Of a stretch of DNA of 64,000 bases, positions 10,523 through 23,629 are shown piece by piece. The notes below the pieces were generated by a model that did no database searches, had not been told where the DNA came from, and worked only from the letters and a program-made list of their open reading frames with translations. Made by a program: the position numbers and the translations under genes. This stretch comes from Episyrphus balteatus (lineage: Eukaryota > Arthropoda > Insecta > Diptera > Syrphidae): positions 620,001-684,000 of the forward strand of contig NC_079137.1 of the NCBI RefSeq assembly GCF_945859705.1, written 5' to 3'. Every line of letters starts with the position of its first letter. Positions within the stretch are counted from its first letter, which is position 1.

Positions 10523-12014
10523 CTATAAAAAAAAAGTAAATGAAAACAAAAATAAGTATTTTATTTTGATTTCTTTATTTGTATATATTCCGTACAAAAT
10601 TATAAATAAGAAATTTTCTCATATAGAGCATTTTATGCCAAAAAAACCATTTTGACAAGACATAATAAAGCAGAATTATCGAAATATTTCATAATAATTA
10701 TATTTATGTATGTATGTATATAAAAAAAAAGTCCATTTAGGATACATTGTAATAATCATACAAGAATTGATGATTTTTTTTTTTAATATATTTTTTTTTC
10801 TAAAAAGCTGAAGATTTACTTTCCATTGCATCATTTTAAAAAAATTTTCTCCTTCTGATTTCTTTGTTTCTATTTAAAACGCAATGCGTTTTCCAATAAA
10901 TTGACTAGCGAAATAAAATTATAAAAATTTCGAAATATTGATTTTCTGAATTATTTCTTTTTTTTTTTTAAACTATATTCTGATTTATTTGAAAAACAAA
11001 TTAATTTTTTGATTTTTGTTCGGTTAAATATTTTTATATTTTTTGTTGTATTTTTTTCGATTTGTTTTTATTTTATTGTTTAAAAAAATATTTATTTTAG
11101 GCACTCATATTCTATATTATACTCTTCTCCTTCAAAAAATGTAATGTTATTTTTTTTTGTATTGTTCTTTCTAAATATTATATTAAATATTGTATATTAT
11201 GTATAAGAGTGATGATGAATATCAAATCATTATTTTTTATAGGCAAATCATCTAAAGTTTTATAAATACACAGTGAGATGTTTCACATTTTTTTTTAAAT
11301 ACTAGTTTTTCCCTGTTGAAAATGAAATTTCATTGTTTCTTCATGATTTCTAAGCAAAATTAAAACTTCAAGGATCAACAATCAGAGTAAAAAACTATTT
11401 CTTTATGTCTGTGTTTAATTTTCGTTTAGGATGTTTTGCTGGAAGCAGCTCGTCTTACAAAATTTCTTTTCTTTTGTTTTTATTACATTATTAATTATAT
11501 AGTTTAGTAAGTGTGGTATATATAGTAAGAAGTGTTAATTAGTTACTCAAAATAGCTGAGATTCAAGAGCAAATTAAACATTAATAAAAAAAAAAAAAAA
11601 AAATCACTTGGACGGAAAGCCAAAATAAAATTCAACCCGTTTATTTTTGTATTTTTAAATTCTTAAATAAAAAAAATAATTTTATTTATACATACAAAAA
11701 AGTCTTATAAAATGGACAAAAAAAGTATTAGTGTTACAAAAAAATATTAATTTTTTCTTATTTTTGTTTATATAAAAAATATATGTATAAATATTTGTGT
11801 AAAATAAAATGTGATGACAATTCCAATCACAGCACCCATTCTTGAAAAATAAAAAAAATATTAAAGAAGCACTGACAAAAAAGATGATTTTTTTCTGTTT
11901 TTTAACTTTTTGTCTTTTTTGTTTATTTTTTTACAAAGAAAAATAAAATAAATTTCAATTAGACACGTCTTTTGTGCGTTGTATTGTAATGTTTTGTTTA
12001 ATTGTTCGCTTTGT

Positions 12015-12020
12015 TTTATT
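12015..12020 (-). terminator. Possible poly-A signal of alpha-arrestin A (main form)
   Basis: AATAAA on the minus strand 38 nt after the TAA at 12060-12058. Several other A/T-rich candidates exist nearby. Confidence 0.35.
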
Positions 12021-12057
12021 TTTTTTTCTGATTTTGTAGCTACCATTAGAGAGCAAT

Positions 12058-15000
12058 TTAGAAATTAGATGGAGGAGCACTTGGGTTGAATTGGAACGTT
12101 GGATACCTTGGAGCAAAATTAGTATCAAGAAGTTGAGTGTGTTCAGAATCTTCCTTGTTCTGCAGTGTAGTTGCCTTAAATTGACTCTCAGAAAATTGTG
12201 GTGGAGCTGCGAAATAAACAAGTTACATAATACAATATTGAAATTCCGAGTTATTTTATTATTATTTTTGTAAAAATAAAGGTTCCATTTCTTTTTATAA
12301 TCTGCACGTATTCAAAAGTTCATGACTATGATAGCCTGTTGTATGTTAATAAAAGTAAAGGTTTTACAAATACTTGACAAATTCAAGGGATCATTCGAAA
12401 ATTTTCTACAATTCCCGAAAAAAAAAAAAACAATCACAAAATCCGATCGTATTGACGATTTGTATGAAATTTTCCTTTACGAATGGATTCCGTGATTATT
12501 ATTTCAGGAATCGTAGCAAATTTCCGATACGAATGGAATTCGTGATAAGGCCGAATGGTTCTTTTCAACGAAAAAATAGGTATACTTTCCTTCAGGCGTC
12601 ATCTGATTAGAAAAAAAGAAGTTTTAAGCGCCAAAAAAGCTGGACTGAACAAATTTGAATTGACTTATGTATTTTTGAACAAAAAATAGTTCTAAGCCTT
12701 ATGTAACTGTCTCTCAACTCAACTGACTCACAATTATTAAAGGACTTCCAAAAATGTTTAAATCTTTTATAACAGATAAATAAGTCTTATGTTAATTAGA
12801 ACTCAAAAAGGGTATTAGACATCGTCAATAAGAAAGAAACTTACGAATATTAGGATAGAGTTGTCCTCCAGCACTATCAGCCATATTCCATCCCAAAGCA
12901 CCGCCAGCACCATTTGGTGGGCTAGCTGGACTAACTGGCTGTGTTGGAGCCATTGATGGATCCTCGGGAGCTGGTACATCCGTATAAGGTGCTGGTGATT
13001 TAAATGAAGCCAATGGAATGGTTCCCAAGGTTATAGGAATATTTCCAGTAAGATTTCTATGCGGACCACTAACATCGACTTCCACCTGAATTCAATTTAA
13101 AAAAAAATAACAATCAAACATTTAGAAATCAAAAATAAATTTTTAATTTTAACTTACATGAAGTTGATAATCCAAGTCGATTATTCCACAGTTCAACAAA
13201 CTCGATGGAGGCAACGGTGGAATTTCTAATTGCTGAGTCCAGGTCCTCGATTCAGATGCACCAACTGGTCCAACACTTAACTCAGATATTGTTATCTTGT
13301 CCTTCTTGGTTTCCCGACGTGGTTGAGTTGTATGAAAAGCAACTACTTTGCGAAGTATAAACTTGACCAATGTAATACCAACATTGCTAGCGTTATCACA
13401 CTCACAAGTAATCGGTATTATTTGACCAGAAACAAAACCAGTAACTGGTAAATTGACAACAACTGCAAGTGGACCCGAACGGCAACAGAAACAGCAGAAT
13501 GATTTTTCTAATTCAAGTTTGAAGGGTTCCTTTATCGAAAAAATAAAATAAAATCCATTGAATTTATGTATCTCAACAAAAAAAAAAACAAAAAAATTTA
13601 AATACCAACCTTAACTCTAGGATTGAGATTCAAATCAATTGGCGAAACAACAGTAAATGCCATTTTCATATCTTGATCGAATTTCCATGGACGATCAAGG
13701 GTTACTTTTATTGTATAACGAACATGGCCAAATTCACCTTCAAACGAGGATGGCAGAGTTGGTGGTAAGGCGCATGTGAATGGATAAGTATGAGTACCAC
13801 TTGGTAGTTCAGTTTCCGAACCTTAAATATAATTAATAATAATTATTATTTTTTTAAGAAATATTTTTGAAAATAAGATAAAATTTTCACTTACTGTTCT
13901 TTCCTCCTAAAAGATAATACTGAATTTGAAAGTATTCTTCATGGCCGGTTAAATTTTCAGTTTCTTCTTCATCTTTGCCTTCGCTATTTGTAACGCGTTT
14001 TGATTCGGACCACTCGGTATTCGCTTCTCCCAGAAAACGAATAATGATTCCTGAAAAAATTATGAGTTTAATTTTTTTGTAAGTAAAATTGGGAAGAGAA
14101 GTAAGAAACCAGCGTCATCTAGACTTTGAAAATGTGCAAAAGAACTAGAAATCTATTTAAAAAATTAGTTTTTTTTTGCTTTCAATTTTATTTTATTGAA
14201 TGAACTAAGTGGAAAAAAACGCTTTTTATTTATTTATTAATTTCAAAAATCGTGGTAACAGAGTTGCCTACTCAGGAAGGGCCAGAAAACACCGACTTAT
14301 CATTCGTTGGCGTCGGATGGATATGACCCGTGCGTAACGCAGCCTTTATAAGAAAATGATATAACCTGTGTTTAGTTTAGTAGTAGTATAGACATAAAGT
14401 TCGTAATATGAGAAAATAAGAATTAAGTAAAAAATATAAAAATTCTTACAAGATGGAAATGGAAATATGTAGTACAAGTAATCAATAATTAAAAAGAAGT
14501 ATATATCATTTTTTGCATGATGTCTTTTTTAAATTTTCTGCTTATATCTTATGAAAAAGATCGAAATATTGGTTAAATATTTTTCTCAGACACCTTAATT
14601 TATTTTAAATCAAAGGATGCATGATTATCTATACCGAAAAGTTGTGGCCGTATGGTTAATATAACCACAATCTATTTCTTTGATCATAAGGTTTTTCTTA
14701 ATATTGACATGCATATTGCATATATGGCTCTAGTGTTATTTTTATCAGCGTTTGATTAAGTATATAAATAGGTAACAGAATAGGCTAATGTGAAATTTTT
14801 TAAATGGCGGCGTAGTTCAGGATGTTCGCAAACTCCTGTGTTTCCATCGGGCGATCAACTAACTCCTACAGTTTTTAACCGATCGGGCTGAAATTTTTCT
14901 CTACCTTAAAATACTATTCTCCAGTGAAGTATGTAGGATTTTTTGAAATATTAAAATTTAACGATTTATGTTCTTTTTTTCGCCGAATTTTGTTTTTGGA

Positions 15001-16682
15001 AGAAATATTTTTTTTTTTTTCAAACTAATGCAATTTCTTTAAAAATCAATAATTCAAAAAATCTGTAGGAGTTGGTTGGTCGCCCGATAGAAAAAAATAG
15101 AGTTTGCAATCAATTCTGTTACCTATTGATATACTTAAACAAACTAAACAAACTCCAAGAGAAAATAATGTTTCTCCTTTGTATTATACACTGATGAAAA
15201 TGGTGAAACGATTTCGTGCCTACAAAGTATTAATATTTTATTTGTGCCTCACATGGAAAACTTATTAGTTGGACCGAGAGTTGGTAGATAGAAAAAATGT
15301 AAGTCTGCCGACTTGTAACGACACCGATTATGAGAAAAATTGTAATAAATCGGCACCGATACAAGCTGGCTAACATGTTTATACCTTCTTGTAATATTAA
15401 TATAAATCAGTCAGTACACCTCGCAGTCTAGTTTGATATCTAATTCTATAATTCAGCTTTAAACTGCTAAAAAAATATCTTTGTTCTGCCTGCATACCTA
15501 TTGGTTGTTAAATTCTACCTAAACTTGACTGAAGCATAGATAAAACCCAAATCGTGGCATGATCGTCTATTATTAATCTACTGAAAGACTACCTACTTGA
15601 TAGATAGTCTAGAAAAGTGACAATAGTGTATTACTTAAACTTTATTCACATGTCCAACTGAAAGACTAGAGACTAGAATATCAACCACTTCTTTATACCG
15701 TTATAATATTTATTTGCATTTAAAAATGTAGATTTAATGACTAATTCAATTTTGCAGTGATAACATTTTTTGTTTCCTTTATTTTTTGTAGTTGATGTAT
15801 CAGCTTGACTAATTTGCATAAGAAAAAAAAATTCAATAATGAATAAATAAAAACAACAACAACAATGAACAATAGTACCTATCTCTAGTCGTATTACTCT
15901 TAGCGAATTTAATTATGTATGATGTCATTGATCGTGGGGCTGAGGCAAAAATATTTCTCTAATTTTTCCTTCAAACGCGCATAGTCTTGCTTAAATAGAC
16001 AGACACTAAAAAAATAATATATTGATGAAATATAGAAGAAGACAGGTACAGGTCACTTCTTCAAGTGGCGCTTGGTTGACATGAAAAAAAAAAGAGCAGA
16101 CATTTTTCTTTAATCTCAAGATTCAAGAATTTTTTCGCAAGAAGGTGCACTCAGCACTTACACTCAATTATTGTTTATGGCATTCCTGAAATTTTTCTCT
16201 AACGCAACGAACGAGGAGGAAGTACCTAAGCAGATCCCGTTTTTTCTTTTAGATGAGAATGCGTTGTTGGCTCTTTGGTGTTTTTTTATGTTTCCAAAAA
16301 TAAAAGAAAAGTGATAGATTCTTGTCTAGAATTTAAGTTTAAAAACCATTTTTCGGCTATGACAGCGCCGCATCCGCCACCACCCTTTCCTGTATTTATT
16401 TTTTTTTTTTTTTAGTTTTTTTTCACAGACAAGATAGCCCAGTCATTCTTATTCTGATTCCACTCCCACCACCCGCAATCAGACTATCTCTCTGTTGCTG
16501 GTACTTTCGAGACTTTACTGTGCACAGAATTTTATTTTTTTATTTTTCTTTATTTTTTTCATCTTACCTCTGACTTTCTTTGGCGAATCAAATGTTAAAT
16601 TAACTTGACCATTGATGGTCTGGCCAGCGTAGTAAGTATTCCATGGATTGTCCAATTGAATTTCACACCCTTTAAGACCCAT
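12058..16682 (-). CDS. Alpha-arrestin A (arrestin domain-containing protein)
   Basis: Six exons: 16682-16568, 14050-13895, 13821-13610, 13529-13158, 13085-12845 and 12206-12058. The frame is continuous for 414 residues. It starts MGLKGCEIQLDNPW in a good context (AACAATGG). The arrestin_N fold covers about residues 5-150, with the family signature YYAGQTINGQV and later LPSSFEGEFG. Arrestin_C covers about 165-300 and opens with the cysteine-rich SFCCFCCRSGPL. The Pro-rich tail has PAPY and PPPQF but no canonical PPxY. Alpha-arrestins are cytoplasmic trafficking adaptors that link membrane cargo to NEDD4-type ubiquitin ligases; this copy may have lost or weakened that contact. The first and last introns match the three paralogues in position and phase. 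Intron 1 (2.5 kb) holds a repeat. A second terminal exon may exist at 10522-10431. Confidence 0.94.
14768..15126. repeat. Inverted-repeat element in intron 1 of alpha-arrestin A
   Basis: The outer ends ATAGGTAACAGAAT and ATTCTGTTACCTAT are complementary. Inner blocks containing TCGGGCGA and AACTCCTACAG are repeated in inverse order. It is a MITE-like structure of about 360 bp without coding capacity. Confidence 0.6.
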
Positions 16683-17554
16683 TGTTATATATTCTAGGTT
16701 TCTTTTTGTTTTAAAATTGATTTAATATATTTTGTTGAAAAACTGATGAATAATTTTTCTGTCTGTGAAAATTTTTGTATTGGGAAGACGACAGAAAAAA
16801 ACAGAAAAAATATGCACTAGCTAGAGCATATACACAAATATAATACAACACACCCAAGAAGAAATTTCTTTGGAGCAGAAAAGATAGCAGCTAGCTAGGC
16901 AAACGAGGATGAGTACTAGTTTGACAGTTTAAATCAACGTATAGCATCGCATGCGCAGATCGCAGCATTACAAAATGGAAATGTTCAGCAAGCGAAGAAA
17001 CGGACCAACGCATTTTTAAGGCAAATTAGGGTTACCATGTTATCTCAAACGGTCATATTTTAGTTTGGATTACGGGAAATTTTTAATCCAACCATTAAAA
17101 TCTCCACTTTTCATACCGAATTCAAATTTTTACTCATATCATTCACTCAAAACATAAATTAAATTCAATGGATAAAGTTTATATTCACGGCTGTTCTAAT
17201 ATTCGTTCGAATTTGAAAACGGAAACGAAAATTGAATCCATTGCAAATGGTTGTTCTGATTTCCATACGAGAATATTGTTTTCCGGCAGCAAATTGTTAC
17301 CCGGATTGAAAACGGCAAAGAATTTGTCGGATTGTATGTCCGTTCATTTTTCGAAACACCTATGTATTCGCAAAATGCATTCGAATACGGAATTCGGAAC
17401 AGCTAGAATTTGAAAACGGGAGAAAATAGAATGCGAACTGAAATCAGAACAGCCGCGATTGAAGGGATTTAAAAAGTCTTAATTTCAAAAATGTTAAAAG
17501 TAAAATTAATCTGTCTGTGACCATCAATTTTTTTTTAAATTTATTTTTTTCAGT
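16683..17554. other. Upstream region of alpha-arrestin A, no other gene
   Basis: It contains the likely promoter of alpha-arrestin A, but no clear TATA box. From 17160 to 17460 there is a more GC-rich block with complementary CGGCTGTTCT (about 17190) and AGAACAGCCG (about 17445), probably an old inverted-repeat element. Confidence 0.4.
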
Positions 17555-18040
17555 AAGATGACATGCTATTATTGAATGCCAGGTGCAAGTCGTTCAGCAA
17601 ATACTTACTTAGGGAGATCAGTGCCGTATGGCGGCTAGAATCCGATGTGGATTTGGGCTTCAACCAACAGCCAGATCTATCCTTAGCTCGCTGCTTCCAG
17701 TTTTGCACGCCAAGTTGATTGAGGTCCTCTTCCACTTGGTTGCGCCACCTCAGAAGAGGTCTTCCTCAACTGCGCCGTCCCGCTGGGTTGGAATCGAAAA
17801 CTTTCCGGGCCGAAGCATTGTTTCCATGCGCTCCACGTGACCTAACAATCTAAGGCGCTGCAATTTAACTCTCGTGGCTATTTTAGTGTCGTGTTATAAC
17901 CCGTTGCCGTTTATTTTTTTTCTTCTTCTCCAATCACCTTCAATGCGTACGGTACCAAAAATCGCACGAAGAACTTTTCCCTCGAAACAATCCAAGACTT
18001 TTTCATCCGCCTTCGTTAAAGTCCATGCTTCTTCCATGAT
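17555..18040 (-). pseudogene. Non-LTR retrotransposon relic, C-terminal end of the reverse-transcriptase ORF
   Basis: On the minus strand, from 18040 downward, EAWTLTKADEKVLDCFEGK and VLRAIFG can be read, then RLRLLGHVERM. After a frameshift come ASARKVFDSNPAGRRS and RWRNQVEEDLNQLGVQNWKQ followed by RAKDRSG. This order is the usual C-terminus of insect LINE polyproteins. The frames are broken by at least one frameshift and a TGA, and the rest of the element is missing, so it is a dead fragment. Confidence 0.82.
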
Positions 18041-19003
18041 TATCGTTCAAACTAACTTCATTATCGTTCAAACTCGATAATCGTTTTATTTCAAAGATAC
18101 TCGTTAATATTTACGACTACTATTTGCCTATCGTTCCGCTTTCGTTTAGGTGTAATAATGTTGTTGTGTCTGCCGTTAGAATGTATGTGAGCCTCAATAA
18201 AATATTTTGTTCGGTTTAGTTTGGCCAAATGCCTTCTCGTTTTACATAATCGCTCTTTGTCATGATTATCGTTTACTTCATTATCGGTTACATGCCGCTA
18301 GTTTCGTTTTACGTAAAAGATCCCCTGGGATGATAAGGTCTTGTATAGGGACACCTTAGTTGCTCGAGAGAGGGGTTTGGTGGTCAAATGCCTTCTCAAA
18401 CCAAAGTAGCCGTTTTAAATTCATTTGGATTTAAAGAATTGGATTTATAAGTTTGAATTCAAATAGTGAATAATATGGACTTGGAGTTATTATTTTAATT
18501 TAAATATGGTTACATCCAGATGAATTTATAAATCCAACTTAAACTAGTGAATATTTAGGCTATAGAAAATGGCTTTTAACGCCACTGTGTTAAAATTTCG
18601 ATTCCCTGCGCATGACTGTATTCGTTTTCATTCAATTTCATTTTATAACTTGATTTTTCTCTCACTGTTGAAGTACCAAAACAACATTCTTTTTTTGTTA
18701 TTTTAAATAAAATTTACCTAATTAATTAAACCTAAAATTTGTAGCAATCATCAAATAAAAAACTTTTCAATCAACTTAACATATTAATAAAAAAAAACAT
18801 ACAATCAAAGAATTCCACTCATATGGAAAAGAACCAAACCCTATTAAACCAACAGCTGTCATAATAAAAGGAAACTATACTCAGTCTTTGAAAGGCAAAC
18901 GAAATTGATCTTCCACGCAATAAAACAAAAAAAATTATAAATTTTATTATAAATTAAATTGTTTTAAATATTTCCTTGTGGTGCTGATAAGGAATTTTAC
19001 AGT
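18041..19003. other. Spacer and 5' region of PICK1
   Basis: From 18037 to 18300 the segment CATGATTATCGTT...CATTATCG occurs twice in direct orientation, and CAAATGCCTTCTC also occurs twice (about 18226 and 18385). These are probably repeat debris joined to the LINE fragment. No TATA box was found before PICK1. Confidence 0.4.
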
Positions 19004-21914
19004 ATGCTAACCGATCCAGACGACGATTTCTTCTTTGAAGAAGATAAAATGTAACTATTGAATTAATTCATTTTTAAATTAATAATTTTAATTTATTTTG
19101 TTTAACTTTAAATTTAAGATTATTTTTTGTATGTTTTTCGGCTTGCAGATTTGGTTTTTAATTATTTTTTTTTTTATAATTTGGTTAGTTTGATACATGT
19201 GTCTTTTTTTATAATTTTATTTTAATAGGAGCTAGTTTTAGGCAAAGTTTTACATCAATATGATGGCTTTTTGTTCTCTCATTAAGCAATTTTTTTAAAT
19301 TTTAAATTCATCTGCAGAATTTCATCAATTTACAACCACAGAAGTAACAAAATATCGATATTCTTTTATTAAATAAAAAAAAAACTTGCAGTGCACAATG
19401 TGATTAGAAAAATCGATAATTATTGTGTAGGTTGGGATTGGGATTTCCTTATCACTAATTGACAGTTACAATTCAAAAGTGGTGGGCGAATTTGAATGTC
19501 GATAAGAAATCATAAAAAATGCTAGTTCATATTGCAATAATTTTTATAGCCATTAGTTAAAAAAATTCATTAATATGTAATTTCATCGTCATCTATGATC
19601 TATCATAATATTCGTTTTAAATAGTAAAAAACCACATAACGTACCTAATTAGATAAGAATTTTCAAAATTTTAATCAAATTATCTTATATTATTAATTCC
19701 AAAGTCAAGATGAAGATCAATTAATACCAGGAACTATTCAATCAATTGAACAAAATGCAGATCTTCAAGTTGTTTGTTTGGAAGAACAATGCCAACGAAA
19801 AGTTATGTACAGCCAGAGTGCCGAATTAGAACGATTGTAAGTACAGATAAGGTCTATTTCGTAGAAGCTTGCTAGAGTTTGGCGTGATATATGACAAAAA
19901 GGATGTATCCTTAGATTTTCACTATATAAAAAAACAGCACTTTGACTAGGGATTCTGATTTTTAGTGGGTGTGACAATATTATTCCAATGAATTAGAAAT
20001 TACCTACTCCGATTTTTGTGTTTTTGGGGTAGATTCAAGTGTTATTTTGAAAGCATTCACAGATAAAAACTTCAGAATTATTATTACGATGGATATCATT
20101 AGAAAATAATTTTTTTTAAATAGCCCCATGAGTGGTTTTATTATTTAATTTAAAAATTTAGATATTTTTTTCTTTTAGTTTATAAAACTCAGGGAAGAGT
20201 GGTCAATTTACTCCTTCTCTATCTTAAAATTCGTTTTTTCTTCTCTTATACGAACAAATATTGTTTTTGTTATTTTAATCTGAAGCATGTTTTAAATAAA
20301 TCCCTTAAGTGTGGGTGAGTTTTGTAACTTAAATAATAAGCTTGATTTAAATTCGATGCAAACAAAATAAATATTAAATATTTATATTCAGGGGAATGAC
20401 GTTAACAACTGGAACAGTTGTAATAACGAAAGACCAAACCAACCTCATTGGAATCAGTATTGGTGGAGGAGCTCCACTATGTCCCTGCCTGTATATTGTC
20501 CAAGTATGATAGTTAAACCTAAAACTTATTTTCATTATATAATTAAAACTTCCACATTTTAAAGGTTTTCGATGGAACACCTGCTGCTAAAGAAGGATCT
20601 TTGCAGAGTGGAGATGAATTGGTATCTGTAAATGGGGTAAATGTAAAAGGAAAGACGAAAGTAGAGGTTGCCAAAATGATTCAAGTCGCAACAACAGAAG
20701 TAACCATCAACTATAACAAACTTCATGCCGATTTGGAACAAGGAAAATCATTTGATATACTTCTGAAGAAAATCAAACATCGATTTGTGGAATCAATGTC
20801 CAGTAGCACAGCCGATTCATTGGGACTTTCTAGAGCAATATTATGTAATGATTCATTGGTTAAACGACTTGAAGAGCTAGAAGGAACAGAATATATGTAC
20901 AAAGGTTTAGTTGATCATGCTAAAAGAATGTTAAAGGCTTACTTTGACCTACTAACGACTTATAAACAATTCGGAGATATATTTGCGGAAATAAGCGTTA
21001 AAGAACCACAATTAAGGGCCTCAGAAGCTTTTCTTATATTCGGAGATTTACATAGAAATTTCGAAAAAGATGGAGTGAATATGCTTAAAGCTATCAAACC
21101 AATTCTAGCTGATATTGGAACGTATTTGAATAAAGCAATTCCTGATACAAAATTAACGGTAAAAAAATATGGAGATGCTAAATTTACATATCTCTCGTAT
21201 TGTTTGAAAGTCAAAGAAATGGACGATGAAGAGCATAGTTTTGCTTCACTCCAAGAATCATTGTATCGTGTAGAGACTGGTAATTATGAATATCGTTTGA
21301 TTTTAAAATGCCGCCAAGAAGCACGCTCAAAATTTGCCCAACTTCGAAATGATGTTTTGGAAAAAATGGAATTACTTGAGAGTAAACATGTTAATGATCT
21401 CACACGACAACTTCGTGGTATTTTGGAAAGTTTTGCTGAATTGCATAGAAAAGCAGTGGAGCGTTTGGAAGAACACCCAAATCTATTTCCAATTGAAGTT
21501 GATTTCAAATCATCGGCATTTGAATATAAATCAAATGTTCTGTCACCACATGTAGATGAAGAAGATGGCAATGAGGAGGAAGTAGCTAAAGCTGTGGAAG
21601 CGGTAGAAGATCCTGCAAATATTATAGACTTATTAGGTACCAGCAATGATGATCAAAATGAACTTTCAGCTCAAACAACAACAAAAAATACAACAACAGA
21701 AATGCCTTCAGTATCTAGTCCAGTTCAACCGTCTACATCATCATCGTCATCATTACTATCCCCATCACGTGCTGATGATGATTTATTAAAAGAATTAGGT
21801 TTGTTTGGATTGGACCTTACAGCTGGTCAACAACAGGGATCAATGAGACCATTTCAATCAACAAATAATGAACCTTCAACGAGTAGAGGAGCATTAGTAG
21901 ATTTATTGCTATAA
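19004..21914 (+). CDS. PICK1: PICK1 (PDZ and BAR domain adaptor)
   Basis: Core exons: 19004-19050, 20392-20503 and 20565-21914, giving 502 residues. It opens MLTDPDDDFFFEEDK as in other flies. The PDZ domain covers about residues 22-105, with the carboxylate-binding loop NLIGISIGGG and the Lys29-Asp30 pair equivalent to the ligand-selective KD of mammals. An arfaptin-homology/BAR domain covers about 150-360 (MSSSTADSLGLSRAILCND, KAIPDTKLTVKKY, YCLKVKEMDDEEHS). PICK1 dimerises through BAR, bends membranes and sorts receptors and secretory cargo. The tail (about 375-502) is acidic, then Ser/Thr-rich, and ends with short DLL motifs (IIDLLG, DDLLKELG, LVDLLL) that might recruit clathrin adaptors; that role is inferred. 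An extra 132-bp phase-matched exon at 19705-19836 may be included, giving 546 residues. Confidence 0.96.
19705..19836 (+). CDS. PICK1: Candidate cassette exon of PICK1
   Basis: The exon is open for 132 bp (44 codons). Its acceptor is CCAAAG (weak pyrimidine tract) and its donor is a strong GTAAGT. Exon 1 ends in phase 2 and this exon both accepts and leaves phase 2, so it can be included or skipped without a frame change. The insert (IQDEDQLIPGTIQSIEQ... ending KVMYSQSAELERL) would lie between the acidic N-terminus and the PDZ domain. It is acidic and Gln/Glu-rich with likely helical character. Mammalian PICK1 has nothing here as far as I recall. Confidence 0.6.
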
Positions 21915-22123
21915 AAGGAAAAAAATATTGGATTTGACTGAAATAATATACAAAATTTATAAATTGTATGATCTCTATCTCTCAATCTCTCTGCTATAAC
22001 ATTGTCCAGTAGAACTTAGATATTTTTTATATAAAAAAAAGTGCATACTTTTAAATTATGTATTATTTATATTTAATCGTTTGGTAGCAAAATACAGACA
22101 AATTTATATATATATGGGTGTTG

Positions 22124-22129
22124 AATAAA
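22124..22129 (+). terminator. Poly-A signal of PICK1
   Basis: AATAAA about 210 nt after the PICK1 stop, followed by A/T-rich sequence. Confidence 0.55.
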
Positions 22130-23629
22130 AAAAATAATCTAATTAACTGCTAATAAATTGTAAAAAAAATAATTCGGTTCTCTTTATACATATATATTTG
22201 ATTCCTGAAGTGGATTTTTTATTATTATTTTTCGGAATTGTTTGAAATTTTTAAAGTGTGTATTATTATCTACAAAATGACATACTAGCTTTATTTTTAA
22301 TATTTTGTTTTTGAACGAATTATACTATTTTTTAAAATCAAAAAACAACTTCATGCGACCGAGTTGTATACTGATAATCCAGTAGAATGTTTTGGTTAAA
22401 AATTTTGAAGAGCTATACTTACTTATTGAATTGTAGATAAGTGACTCTTTCTTTTTTAACTGAGCTATGGAAGTACCCATTCTGATCCCTTGAAGTACTT
22501 CGTTGGCAAAATGTTCTAAAACATTAGTAGCGATTTTATGGTTTAGACGGTTTCTGTCCGGTAAAGCTACGATCTGGATGCGCCTATTTTTCAATATGTA
22601 GTTCTGTTCAGAGTCCTTCTTCATCCTTTATCCGCTGGGGAATATCCCGAGTTTTGTATTGTTCATTCTTGAGATCAGCTAAATGCTATTGTTTTTGTAT
22701 TCGTTTGTACCAGGAACGTTGTATATTGCCTTTTTGACGGGATTCGAAGGATCTCCCCTTTGAATATTTCTGTTCTAACTTGTGTTCTATTTTTTGAGAG
22801 ATGTTATTTTTGGTTCTAAACTTTTATTCAGAGTAAACCACTTTACCGATTACGATGACTTTTAATTTTTCCTATTCAATTTAACATTAATCAAAAAAAT
22901 TTATAGAAAAACAAACAAACGTTTTGGTTACTTAATACATAAAAATATGGTTATTTTTATTTTACTTAGTTACATTACAAAAAAAAAAGGAAAACTTTTT
23001 ATTCTTAAAAAGAAAACTAATAAATTCTTTCAACACAATTAATAAGAAAAATGTATAAACTTGTGCTATATATAATATATTTTTTTGTTTTTTTGATAAA
23101 AAGCTAACAAATAACGTTTTTTAGTAAATCTTTTTTTGTTTTTGGACGCAAAATAAATATAAAACTTAAAACAAAAAAAAAGAAAGTCAATTGAAATTCA
23201 ATAGAAAGTTCAATGTAAGAAGCATCAACAACTTTCTGTTAATATTGTTGTTGTTGAAAACATCTACAAAACTCTACAATAAATTAAACGAACGCATTTA
23301 AATCTTAAATATTCATTGGTTGTAGAATTTAAATTCCGTCAAGGACTCGCTAGTAGTGAGTGAGAATAGTCCTCACGTTTGTCAATAATTTGTTTTTTTT
23401 TTTTATGTGGTGAGATAAATATTGGTGGCATGGATTTTGGTGGACTTGTGGATTTGTTATTGTTATTATGTATAATGTACTTGTGCATTTAGTGTCATGG
23501 AACCAAAAGAATTTATCATTCGAGACATGTTTTTTTGTTTAATTGAGACACAGTTAGCGCGACTGATTGTTGTTAAGATATACGAAAAAGAATTGCCTGC
23601 ATTCTTTTTTAAAGATTTGTTTATAATAA
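22130..23629. other. Convergent spacer between PICK1 and alpha-arrestin B
   Basis: It holds the 3' UTR of alpha-arrestin B on its right side. From 22440 to 22800 the sequence is less AT-rich and has a 99-codon minus-strand frame (22624-22325) with no recognisable family. It could be decayed mobile DNA. Nothing else is clear. Confidence 0.4.

Noticed and set aside
17168..17413. 81-codon plus-strand frame near an inverted repeat
   Set aside because: Repeated GAAT/TTCG words and complementary ends suggest repeat debris; no protein family.
22325..22624. 99-codon minus-strand frame between PICK1 and alpha-arrestin B
   Set aside because: No recognisable domain or splice context; frames on both sides are broken. 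Possibly decayed mobile DNA.
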